This document shows, one piece after another, positions 41,832 to 51,700 of a stretch of DNA of 64,000 bases. Origin of the DNA: Ascidia mentula (lineage: Eukaryota > Chordata > Ascidiacea > Phlebobranchia > Ascidiidae). The translations under genes were made by a program, and so were the position numbers. The first letter of the stretch is position 1. The number at the start of each line of letters is the position of its first letter. The stretch is from positions 9,615,001 through 9,679,000 of the forward strand of contig OX387199.1 of the NCBI GenBank assembly GCA_947561715.1, in the 5' to 3' direction. Under the pieces are notes generated by a model, which saw only the letters and a program-made list of their open reading frames with translations, was not told the origin of the DNA and did no database searches.

Positions 41832-44800
41832 TTACGGTGGTTTAAAGTCAAGCCCACTAGCTATCCCCCTGCACCAGGACTGCCACACGTGGTGGCTACC
41901 CCTCAAGGCCAGAGCGGAGCACTCTCTGGCCAGGTCCGACTGCTGACGACCCGTAATGCCAAGGGCGGAGAGGGTGGAATTGTTGCCCATGGCATAGCTG
42001 CCCAGAGAGCCCACTATAAAAGTGAGGAACCTGACCCTTTTGTTGGTGGCGCGGGCCAGGTTCCCGCAGAGCTCTCTGTATTTGCTTTCTTTACGGGCCG
42101 CAGCAGCGGCAAGGGCATCCTGACCGTTTTCGAACGGGCACGCGAAGTCGACGACCAAGAACCCGCCGGCACCCTCTAGCACCAAATCCGGCCGCAGGTT
42201 CTCGCCCGTCGCCTCCGCATGCGCCGTACAAACTCGGTCGACAGAAACCCTGGTGAAGATACCTGTCGGTACATGACTCATTACCTCCTCCAAAATCCGG
42301 TCATGCCGATGTAAAATTTGGGGCATGACCGGCTGACAGTGGTTCAGTACATGGGGGAGGGTCTCGACTTCATATCCGCAGCGGCAGCATCGCAAGTCAT
42401 GTTGGGCGCGTCTTCGAAATCGTGACCGAACCTTCTTGGTCGGAAGGAGGTTCAGGCGTGCTTTCACGGCGAATATTTGCTCTGGGATCGTCAGAGCCCC
42501 CGGTTTCTTCAACCAGTGGTTGGAATAACCGTAGAGAGAGTGAGCGTTAACGGTCTTCCCTTGATCGGGATGACCGGCCCACTCCTCCCTCCACCTGGCC
42601 GAGGCCAATTGGTGGAGTGTCCTGGTGAGTACTCCCCGGTTGCCGGAGGTCAACGTCTTGCCACCAGACGTTACTTGAAAAAGCCCGTCCTCGCCCGCGA
42701 CGAACCGGAGCTTCAACCGGATCGAGGCCTTGCGCACATAAGTGAACAAGTCTCTCACCAGGTATTCACTCGATCCGCCGACGTTACCGGGGACGGGACC
42801 CCCAGATAAGAAAGCCGCCAGCGCACCGGTACTCACCTCCCCACGCGTTTCGCCCCTCCTGAAGACCGATTCCAGTCGACCGCGTGCGACGGCTGCCACC
42901 CGCCAGTCTGGTGACGTGAGCGATTTGAATGCGTGGGTGACCGCCAGAATATCCCCCTCGAGGGCAATCGACGGCACACCCAGCCCACCACTGTCCGGGG
43001 ACGAGTGGTAGAACGCCACACAGGTTCTGTTGGGCAAGCGGTACGCAAGCCGCAGACAGCGACGCACGGCACGGTCAACCTTCCTCAGCGCAACGATCGG
43101 GAACTGGCGCATGCGAAGGATAAAGCTCAGACGGGGAAGTTCGAAGCGCTTCAATGCAATTAGCTTCTGGTGCGGTGTTAACCTGCTCTTAAAGAGCCGC
43201 TCGATCCGCTCGACGGCCGTACTGAGGACGTTGGTAGCTCTCACGTACGGTTGGTACCCCTCTCTCACGCCCAGGTACTTGTAGAATTCGTCGAGCTCGA
43301 TCACCTTCATCGTCCCCCCCGCGAACGGGAAGGGCTCGGGGTCACGAACTCTCCGTCTTCCACGCATAACCTGGGACATCCCACGGCATTTCCGTGGGTT
43401 GAAAAGGATACCGGCCCAGTCGGCGAACCGTTCGCACACCTTCAGCTGCCTGCACATCTGCGCCCGCGAACTAGCGAGGAGACACCCGTCGTCTGCGTAT
43501 GCCAGCACTTGGGTGAAGACTCCGGCGGAACAGGAAAATGCATAGCCGCAGTCCGACAGCGATTTCATGCCCCGGACCAATACCTCGGTGACGAGGTTGA
43601 ACACCATCCCGGACAGAGGACAGCCCTGACGGACCCCTCTCCCAACCGGGATCTCGCCGGTCACCCCGGTGGCCGTTCGGACCACACACGTGTTACCGAC
43701 GTAGACGTCCGAGATGCATCCAACCAAGTACTCCGGTACGGCCAGGGCTCGCATGACGGCGCGGATGCAATCGTGCCGGATACTACCGAAGGCATTTTTG
43801 ATGTCAAGCCATCCGACAAAGAGATCTTTGCCTTCCAGCTTGGCATCAGCCAGGATAGCATCCAGCATGAATACGTGCACGAAAGTACCCTCGACTGGCA
43901 TAAAGCCCTTCTGCTCGGCAGAGACGACGCCGTGCTCCAACGCCCAGCTCTGCAGCCGACGAGACAATACCGCCGCGTAGATCTTATAAAGATTACGGCA
44001 GATCGAGATGGGCCTCCAGTTCGTTGGGTCGTCAAGGTTGCCGTCGGGATCTTTACAGATCAACGTCACCCTCGACGACCGCCACTGCGGGGGGATCCGC
44101 CGGCCAGACCTACAGATTTCGAAAAGCGCCGCCAAGCGGTGACCTTTAGGGTCAAACGCCTTCCAAAACCCATAGGAGAGACCGTCGGATCCGGCCGCAG
44201 ACGAGATGTTAACGCTCTGGAGGACCATCTCGACCTCTTGGGGCGATATTGGCTCGTCGTCAGCTTCACCAGGAGAAGAAGACGGCTCCGCTCCGCTCTG
44301 CTTCGGGGCCGACATCCAGTCCGGGAGGCAATCGATCACATCCTGCACCTGTGGAGCCTGGAGGTCGGCGGGAAACTTCGCTTCAATTGCTTGAGGGTCG
44401 ATTTTGCATTTGACCTCTCCCTTATTACCATCCGTGATCCTGCGGACTGTGCCTTTCTGGTCGCGCCAAAACGCTTTCCGCAGGGCGAAGCCCTTCGTGG
44501 ACGCCCCAGTCATTGGGGTTTGGTTTGCCTTATTGGGGTGTCCACGCTCCCGGTTAACGATGGAACGGCGCATGGCGCCGCGGTCAAACCGGGGTTTGCG
44601 TACTTGTCGTTTTTGCGCCGCACCAGCGGCGGCTGTCCACTCTTCCAACGCGTGTTCGAGCTCGCCAAAGTGAGGGTTGTGGGAAAAGGGGCCAATTACT
44701 AAGTTATCGAAGCGAGCTCGTAGATCGTCCATAGAAATTTTAAGATTATCATTACTATTACTATTTACTGACTTATTTGAAACGTTATTAGGGATATTGT

Positions 44801-45308
44801 CAATGTTGGAAGAGGTAGAATCACGGCTTCGGCGTGTATTGCCGCACGTGGGTTGGCGGGAGTGCTCGCCCTTCGTACGCGCCAGCGCCGCAACGCGGGA
44901 TGAGTGATCATTCCCACGCGACGGACGCGGAACGCCGCCTGAGTTTGCAACCCCGTCAGGCCTTTCCGGACTTGCGTCCGTTCCAGCTGGCCGCTCTGGA
45001 ACCTCGTGAGTTTCTTCCCTTGCTCCGCGAGAGCTGACGCTCACGCTCGGCGCGGGTGCGAGCTCGCTAAGGTCCTCGGCAGCGCGCGTCGCCTTTGCCG
45101 CCCCTTCTCCCTCGGTCTCGTCCGATCCTAGGCTCGGAGTCGGCTTTGGGTTGGAAGCAGACGCAGACGTCACATCTTCCGGCTTCACTTCGGGAGGAGC
45201 CGCCATTGTCGTCCAGAAGGGCGACGCCGACGCCTCGTTCCCTCGATCCACCGGCGGCGCCGAAGCACTTCCACCGGTTGCCCGGCTTCCACGCTCCGAC
45301 GCCCCCAC
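41832..45308 (-). CDS. R2-type protein, C-terminal part: RT, CCHC and restriction-like endonuclease
   Basis: A 1,158-codon open frame. An Ala/Pro/Ser-rich linker occupies about 1-190. RT motifs follow (RPISICRNLYKIYAAVLSRR, LDIKNAFGSI, RGVRQGCPLSG, YADDGCLLASS), then a thumb and linker region. The CCHC is CRCGYEVETLPHVLNHC and the endonuclease shows RPDLVLEG and VVDFACPFENGQDA. Separated from the zinc-finger frame by one missing C in a run near 45450. Copy 1 keeps that base, so the ancestral gene was a single long ORF. The listed Met is therefore probably internal. Confidence 0.85.
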   Translation of the reverse strand: MGASERGSRATGGSASAPPVDRGNEASASPFWTTMAAPPEVKPEDVTSASASNPKPTPSLGSDETEGEGAAKATRAAEDLSELAPAPSVSVSSRGAREETHEVPERPAGTDASPERPDGVANSGGVPRPSRGNDHSSRVAALARTKGEHSRQPTCGNTRRSRDSTSSNIDNIPNNVSNKSVNSNSNDNLKISMDDLRARFDNLVIGPFSHNPHFGELEHALEEWTAAAGAAQKRQVRKPRFDRGAMRRSIVNRERGHPNKANQTPMTGASTKGFALRKAFWRDQKGTVRRITDGNKGEVKCKIDPQAIEAKFPADLQAPQVQDVIDCLPDWMSAPKQSGAEPSSSPGEADDEPISPQEVEMVLQSVNISSAAGSDGLSYGFWKAFDPKGHRLAALFEICRSGRRIPPQWRSSRVTLICKDPDGNLDDPTNWRPISICRNLYKIYAAVLSRRLQSWALEHGVVSAEQKGFMPVEGTFVHVFMLDAILADAKLEGKDLFVGWLDIKNAFGSIRHDCIRAVMRALAVPEYLVGCISDVYVGNTCVVRTATGVTGEIPVGRGVRQGCPLSGMVFNLVTEVLVRGMKSLSDCGYAFSCSAGVFTQVLAYADDGCLLASSRAQMCRQLKVCERFADWAGILFNPRKCRGMSQVMRGRRRVRDPEPFPFAGGTMKVIELDEFYKYLGVREGYQPYVRATNVLSTAVERIERLFKSRLTPHQKLIALKRFELPRLSFILRMRQFPIVALRKVDRAVRRCLRLAYRLPNRTCVAFYHSSPDSGGLGVPSIALEGDILAVTHAFKSLTSPDWRVAAVARGRLESVFRRGETRGEVSTGALAAFLSGGPVPGNVGGSSEYLVRDLFTYVRKASIRLKLRFVAGEDGLFQVTSGGKTLTSGNRGVLTRTLHQLASARWREEWAGHPDQGKTVNAHSLYGYSNHWLKKPGALTIPEQIFAVKARLNLLPTKKVRSRFRRRAQHDLRCCRCGYEVETLPHVLNHCQPVMPQILHRHDRILEEVMSHVPTGIFTRVSVDRVCTAHAEATGENLRPDLVLEGAGGFLVVDFACPFENGQDALAAAAARKESKYRELCGNLARATNKRVRFLTFIVGSLGSYAMGNNSTLSALGITGRQQSDLARECSALALRGSHHVWQSWCRGIASGLDFKPP

Positions 45309-45431
45309 GCCCCCACGCTGTACGTAAATTTCGAAATGTTGCCAGAAGAGCTGGCGGAAGACTTTCAGGCAGGACTGGTGTTATCATAGTCTTCCGCACG
45401 GTCCCGGGGGAGACTGAGGTCCTAACCCAGC

Positions 45432-46619
45432 TTAAAAGGGATTGATCGGGGACGGCGATTCGGGCCCGCCGTCAGGGGAAAATAATTTAAAGGGAGAACC
45501 GACTGGGGACTTGTTCAGCAACGCCGGACTGGGTATAGGTGAAATCCGATTTAAATAAATGCGGGGAGAGGGAAGCCGAACGATGTCGGCGTAGCTTAAT
45601 GCTACCGGAGAGGACAGAGTCGGGGACGGGATGGGAAGGAACGAACCCCCAAGGTCATCGGCACCGCTGCCGCTCCCAAGGGGCGACAGGGAACCTACCT
45701 GAGGGCCGCTCTCGGTTGAAGAGGGTGAGACCGACGAATGGTGAAACACCATCGACGGAATACGGGGTGAGCCGGCGAGGCTGGACTCGTCTGAACCAGT
45801 GGGTGGGGATTGAGACGGGGAAAGGGAAACCGGGACATGCTCTGCTATGCCACGGCAAGTCTTGTAGTGCGCCGAGACTTGGAGGAGGGAACTAGTGGGG
45901 GCGTCTACGGCGCACCTGCACTTGCCACAGATGGTATTATACGTGAGTGTGCTCCGATGGTGGCAAGTGCGAATATGGTGTTTAAGGGCTTGGGCCCTGG
46001 CATAGCCATCACTACTTTTCAGGCAATCCGACACGGGGCATTTATATACGGTGGACGCCCCGGAGTACACTACGGTGGTGTTAAGGGGGCTGGAGCTGAC
46101 CGTACTCCGGGGGGGCCTAGGGCCCGAGTCCACCGCAAAGCTAGATGGTGAGAGTGTCGGACCAGCTGGATGCTGCTGGTAGTGATGTGTTCTGGCAGCA
46201 ACTAAGGACGGCCAACGACTATTACACATTGGACAGCGGAAATCGCCGGGGGGCGCAATAGAGCAGGCAGTCGTGGGAGGAGCGGTGCAACTCCGGAAGT
46301 GGTCCCTCATTTTATTGAGAGACCACTGTGACCTGAGCTGGAGATCGCATTTGCTGCAGGTCACTGTCATGCTCCCCAGCGCCAACCGGTGGACATTAGA
46401 AATGTGCCGGTTGACGCTCTGGAGCAAGCCGGAGCGCATCCCGCATCCCTCCACGCTGCACTCGTATTGCGTCTCGCGGGGGCCACAAAATAATACCAAC
46501 AGGGGTGGGGCTCTCGATCGTTGAGTGGCATCCTGCGATTCCGTGCGTGCGTGCGTACGTCGAAGGCGAGACCTCCGCAGTTCGGGTTGAGATGACATGA
46601 TATATGATATGAAAAACAA
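45432..46619 (-). CDS. R2-type protein, N-terminal zinc-finger part (broken off by frameshift)
   Basis: 395 codons. Five zinc-finger-like units: CSVEGC ... HISNVH (CCHH), CSKC ... HFRSC (CCHC), CPMC ... HHYQQH (CCHH), CPVSDC ... HHIRTCH (CCHH) and CGKC ... HYKTC (CCHC). A Ser/Pro-rich linker follows. R2 elements have one to three such fingers for target binding; five is high. The likely start is MSSQPELRRS (about 46595), since the residues before it are non-specific. Confidence 0.8.
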   Translation of the reverse strand: MFFISYIMSSQPELRRSRLRRTHARTESQDATQRSRAPPLLVLFCGPRETQYECSVEGCGMRSGLLQSVNRHISNVHRLALGSMTVTCSKCDLQLRSQWSLNKMRDHFRSCTAPPTTACSIAPPGDFRCPMCNSRWPSLVAARTHHYQQHPAGPTLSPSSFAVDSGPRPPRSTVSSSPLNTTVVYSGASTVYKCPVSDCLKSSDGYARAQALKHHIRTCHHRSTLTYNTICGKCRCAVDAPTSSLLQVSAHYKTCRGIAEHVPVSLSPSQSPPTGSDESSLAGSPRIPSMVFHHSSVSPSSTESGPQVGSLSPLGSGSGADDLGGSFLPIPSPTLSSPVALSYADIVRLPSPRIYLNRISPIPSPALLNKSPVGSPFKLFSPDGGPESPSPINPF

Positions 46620-47115
46620 CAGATGGTGATGGTTACAAAATGGCTAGAGGTTGTGGTCCTTGGAGGTGTAGAGGCACGGTAACATACAAGTAAAATATAT
46701 AAAAACAATGAATTAATGTTAATATTCTTACGCGGTTGGCACTCCTAACCACTTCTCGGTAAAAGGTGTAGATATGTAGTGTGGTGACAAGTAAAAGATT
46801 GGTAAAAAGGTAAAATATTTAAAATATAGAAGAAAGGACTTATGGAATATCCTGAGTGGGGGAGAGTGCTAATGTTTGTGGCGTTTGAAGACGTGGAGTA
46901 GGCTCAGGTTATATCTGACCAAGAGTGTCTGTCTCGGACTGGGGTGGCGTGATTTATAGACAGAAGAATATTGCTACCCAATCTAGTCGCTATGCGGACA
47001 GAGCCTTGGACTTTGGTTTGCGTTTAATGGAGGAGTGCTGTTGTAAAGCTCTCTCCTTTCGATAGAGCAAGGGTCGCTTGGTCTCCTTTTTAAACGTGTT
47101 AACAAAGAAGGAGGG
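46620..47115 (-). other. 5' untranslated region of R2-like copy 2, non-repeat part
   Basis: No convincing frame. A/T-rich proximally, then mixed composition. No snRNA or tRNA sequence seen. Confidence 0.45.
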
Positions 47116-47660
47116 TACGTGACTCCTCCAGCCAGTTGAGAGAGCACGGCAACAGCACGTGATCAGCTCGTTATCATAAAAAGAAAGAGGCTCTAACAAG
47201 ATGGCGACCAAAGCACAACTACTTCACACGTGGCAGAGAAAAGAAAAACAAGCACGTGACCGCTCCAGCCAATTGAAAGAGCACGGCGACAGCACGTGAT
47301 CAGCTCGTTACCATAAAAAGAGAAAGGTACTAACAAGATGGCGACCAAAGTGCAATTATTTCACACGTGTTAAAAAAAAAAAGCGAGCACGTGACTGCTC
47401 CAACCAATTAGAGGATCGTAATGACGGCACGTGGTGCGTTCGTCACTACAGAAGAGATGGTATCAGACAAAAATGGCGGTCAAAACGACACTACCTTACA
47501 CGTGTTACGTGAAAAAGGGGAGGTCACGTAACTTTTTCAGCCAATTAGCAGACCACGGCGACAGCACGTGCTGCGTTTACCACAAACGAAAAAGGCGCCA
47601 GACAAAATGGCTGCCCAAGTGCAATTATTTGAAGGATATTAATATGGTGACGCCAATACA
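47116..47660. repeat. Four tandem 136-bp promoter-like monomers in the element's 5' region
   Basis: Units start at about 47116, 47253, 47388 and 47525 (CACGTGAC or a variant). In plus sense each carries a CCAGTT/CCAATT box, a GCACGTG E-box, and AAGATGGCG-like sequence (AAGATGGCGACC in two units, AAAATGGCGG and AAAATGGCTG in the others), the classical YY1 core. Orientation is opposite to the element's genes. Promoter function is inference. Confidence 0.75.
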
Positions 47661-48101
47661 CTCTCCCGAAGGATCTTAAACCACTCTTATGCAGCCCTAT
47701 TTATATGAAAGTTTTTGTTTTTATTTATATGTTTCTAACTGCTCTATACTGAAAGAAGTTAAAAGAACAGTTGCACTAGCGTGCACAATTGAGAAGAAAT
47801 ACACTAATCTGAACTAAAACTAACGAAAAACTTTAGTTGTGAGTAGAAAATATTGAAATAGGTCTACCTATGTGCATTACGTTACAGGATATAATTTTGA
47901 TATAACCTTATTTGTTTTGTTTTTTATTTAAATTTGTAGTGAGTTTACACAATATTAGTCACTTGTACTTACGGTTTTGAGATCCCAGTACCGATAACCA
48001 ATAAATCCAATAGTTTTAATTTAAAATTCTAATAATTTAGTCAACTAACAGCAAACAAAAAAATTCTCAAGTAATCTGACTATAGTGCCAACCGCGATAG
48101 A
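47661..48101 (-). other. 5' end of R2-like copy 2
   Basis: AT-rich, no frame. The terminal bases abut U2 nt 21. An HDV-like ribozyme is known at R2 5' ends; I could not confirm that fold by eye. Confidence 0.45.
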
Positions 48102-48122
48102 TCTAAAGAGCCGAGAAGCGAT
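48102..48122 (-). ncRNA. U2 snRNA 5' fragment (21 nt), 5' flank of R2-like element
   Basis: ATCGCTTCTCGGCTCTTTAG on the minus strand. Seven nt shorter than in units with the 437-bp insert, so U2 nt 22-38 are missing here. Confidence 0.85.
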
Positions 48123-48409
48123 GCCGCAACATCCACTGAGTCCGCAACGTCCGGAAGAGTCCGTCTCGCATTTGCTGCCAAATTTTATTCCTGTGAAAAA
48201 TGAAAAAAAACAAAAAATTCCTGGTTTTTTTCCTACCGTTTTTGGCAGGCCATTCAAATTAGTTTGTTCACCACATGACGTCACAAACGGACCCATGACC
48301 CACCTCCCAACCCCCGACACGACTCCTCCTGACCGTAACAGGCGAATCCCCCCCGTAGAAACTTCGTTTCTACCTTACGTTTTGCTCTACATCAGAGGAT
48401 TAGTAAAAG
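48123..48409 (-). promoter_or_regulatory. U1-U2 spacer with U2 promoter (unit D)
   Basis: PSE-like block at 48159-48178. TGACGTCA at 48276-48283. The promoter of the R2-carrying U2 gene is thus intact and could drive the element. Confidence 0.7.
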
Positions 48410-48455
48410 ACGGGGATAGCGCGAACGCAGTCCCCACTAGCAGAAATTGTACGGC

Positions 48456-48490
<35 letters not shown>

Positions 48491-48540
48491 GCTAAGCCTA
48501 AGTGCAATGGCTAAGCCTCGCCCTGGGCCCACCGCCGGCC
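48410..48540 (-). ncRNA. U1 snRNA 3' fragment, unit D
   Basis: Same U1 segment, broken at GGCC, followed by element D's poly(A). Confidence 0.92.
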
Positions 48541-48704
48541 TTTTTTTTTTTTTTTTTTTTTTTTTCACGGCTCAGATTTGTGCATCTAAAATCAAAATTA
48601 GATGTCACCTTTTTCATCACTGCCGTCCTAGCAAGGCGCAAAACGACAGGGCGAAAGAGGGACATCGAGTAAAATCAGGAAAACAACGGAATGTCCATTA
48701 TTGG

Positions 48705-51700
48705 TTACGTTACAGTTTCCTCTTTACCATATAAATTCTCTATTCTTTCTAATTCGAAGTTTAATTTCGCTATAATTTTGTAAAATAGTTCATTTACTAG
48801 GGGTTGTATGTTTTCCGTGTATATGTTTTTGTAGTCAAGGTGTAGTTTTTCCTTTATTATTGTTTTTTTAAATATAGCTAGCGTTTTGCGCTCTACTAAT
48901 GATGTGTGGATTTCGAAAATATTGTACATAATTTCCTCGTTAGTGGCTTTTAGGTTTTTGGAGTGTTTTATTTGGACATGTATTTTTAGTTTATCTATAA
49001 TTTGTTTTGTTATTGTGCAATCAGTGAGTAAATGTTTTATATCGTCTTTGTTTTCTTTGCAGAATTTGCAATAATTAAGTCGCGCTCTTCCGTTTTTGAG
49101 TTGGTACATTTGATTTTTCTGCTTGAAAAGGCCCCATTTGAAGCCGTTTTGGGCTGTCATGTAGGCAGCTTCTCGCTCAAGGTTTGTGAAAAATCTTTTT
49201 TGATGTTTGCTTTTATAAAGCAAATTTATCCAGTTGAAGCATGGATTTTCAACGGGATTTGATATAATTCTTTTTGTTTTTATTAATTCAAAATAAAAGT
49301 GGCGCAGTCTAGCCTTTTTCCAGTTAATCTCATTGTTTTGTTCTTTGAGTTCTTTAAATGTATTGATTGTATTTTGCCATTCAATATTTGGTTTCCATGC
49401 GTTGGGTCTGCTATTATCGTAGAGTGTTGGATTAATGATTTTAATTTGTGTTCCTAAGTTATACTGTGCCCATATTTTCCATAGTTCGTCGTATGTTTCG
49501 CTATTGATAAGATCTCGCAGTTTTTCCATTTGTGTTGCTTTTAATTTTGTTTCAATGTCCGGCATTTTGATTCCACCTTGGTCGTAATTTGCAATCATTT
49601 TTATTCGTTTGATTGGTTCTATTGTTTTAGGGTGCCATACGAATTTGTATAGAAGCGCATTTATGTTTTTTATGTTTTGCTTTGTCGGAAATATTGTGCG
49701 TGCAATAAACAGTATTTTTGGTATGATAAGTGTATTTATTATTGTGATTTTTCCAAAAATTGTTAGGTGTCTATTTTCGTAACTGCATATGATTTTTCTA
49801 ATGTGGTTTTGAACTTCGTTCCAGTTTGTTATGTTTTCTTTTCCGTTTTCTTTGTATTTGATTCCCAGTATTTTTACTTCAGGTTTAATGTAAAGAGGAA
49901 ATTGTTGGTTAATTTTTTGTTTTATATAATTCGACGTACATAATATTTCAGTTTTTCCTTCATTAATTTTTTGCCCAGATACACGTTCAAAAACACGTAA
50001 AGTTTTGAATATTTCCAAGATTTCATCACAATTTGACACGAAAAAGGATGTGTCGTCGGCATATTGTTGGATTTTTAGTTGTATATTACGATACTTGAAA
50101 CCAGATATTTTTTCACATTTATTGATATTTTGTGTTAATGTTTCACTTATAATACAATAAAGCAACATACTCAATCCACATCCGTGGCGTACGCCTCGTT
50201 TTATTTTGATTTTGTCCGGCAACAGTCCGTTTATCATTATTTGACTTGTAATGTTGTTGTATAATATTTTTATCCATTCTATTGTGTGTGTCTGTATTCT
50301 CATTTTTTTTAGTGTTTTAAATAGAAATTTGTGATCAACTGTATCGAAAGCTTTTTCTATGTCTGTGAGGACTATTGCTAAATCTGTGTTATATTTTTGT
50401 GCTATTTCGATCGCTGTGTTTATGTTGTAGTGTATATGTTGTAATTGTCTTTGATCTAGTCCGCATTTTTGTTCTAATGATATTTTATGGTTTAGTTCAT
50501 TTTGGAGTCTTTTAGCTATTGTTTTGCTGAGTATTTTATAGTCTGTATTTAGTAGTGATATCGGTCTGAAATTTGTGATCAACGTTTTGTCTTTTCTTTT
50601 TGGTATTAATTTTACCACTGCGTTTTTCATATCCTCTGGTAAATGTTTCCTAATTGTAATGTTCGCTGCGAGTTCGTGGTAATCTTCTTTTATGTCAGCC
50701 CAAAAGAATTGGTAGAACTCCGTTGGGAGTCCGTCTAATCCTGGGGATGAATTTTTTTGCATCGTTTTTAACGATGCGAGTAATTCTTTTTGGCTGAGAA
50801 TGATATTGTCGTTTGATGTTTCGTGTGGCACTGGTACTACGCGTTCTAAAAATTCATCTTGTTTCTCACTGTTTATTTCCCTCTCTGTGCCCCAGAGGGT
50901 AGCGTAAAAGTGTGTAATTTCTTGTATTATTTTTTCTTTCTCTGTTGTTATTTCATTTTGTATTTTTAGTGCTCGTATCGCAGTATTTTCTTGTTTTTTC
51001 GTTTCGATTTTAAAGAAGGATTTATCCGGTTTTTCTTCACTTGTTATTTCTTTTATTCTTGCTCTTATTTTTGCTCCTTTGTTTTTTTCGTTATCTAGTT
51101 GTTTGTTTTGTTTTCGAATTTCAAGGTATTCTACGTTTAAGTCTAAGTTTTCACTGTGTAGTTTTGTCATTAATGATTCTAATTTTCTTTGGTTCTCTGT
51201 GTATATGTTATTTTTTTGTTTGTTTTTTTCTATCGCGAAAGTGATTGTTTCTTTTTTTATTTTCTTTTTCAAATATTTCCAATATTCTAGAGTGTCTTCA
51301 TATTGGTGTTTGTTTTGGCGGAAATCGCTGATGGTGAGTTTTATTTGTGTCACGTATTGTTTGTCTTCGAGTAGGCTGGTATTAAGTTTCCAATAATTTT
51401 TTCCCCAAGTTTTGTTATTTCCCGTTTTTAATGTCAGCATCGGTGCTGCGTTATGATCTGTAAATGTTATTGTTATGTGTTTGAAAGCTTTTATTTTGTT
51501 AACGAGTGGAAGGTTACAATATATGCGGTCTATTCTTGATGCGGATTTTGGGGATATGTACGTAAAAGTTTTTTTGTGGGGGTATAGGTGTCTAAATGTG
51601 TCTTCTAAATTGTATATCGATTTGGTTTCTAACCAGTGTTTTACATCTTGTCTTTCCTTTGATGATTGTGCTAGAGTGTCTATTTTGTTATATGTGAAGT

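Larger units (their letters stand above)
40628..48101 (-). mobile_element. R2-superclade (Utopia-like) retrotransposon, copy 2, full length within U2
   Basis: About 7.47 kb bounded on the minus strand by U2 nt 1-21 (48122-48102) and U2 from nt 39 (40627). It is in sense orientation with no poly(A). It encodes five zinc fingers, RT, a CCHC knuckle and a restriction-like endonuclease. Position inside U2 matches what is known of Utopia elements, but Keno-like sites in U2 are also known, so the family name is inference from enzyme type plus target. Confidence 0.8.
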
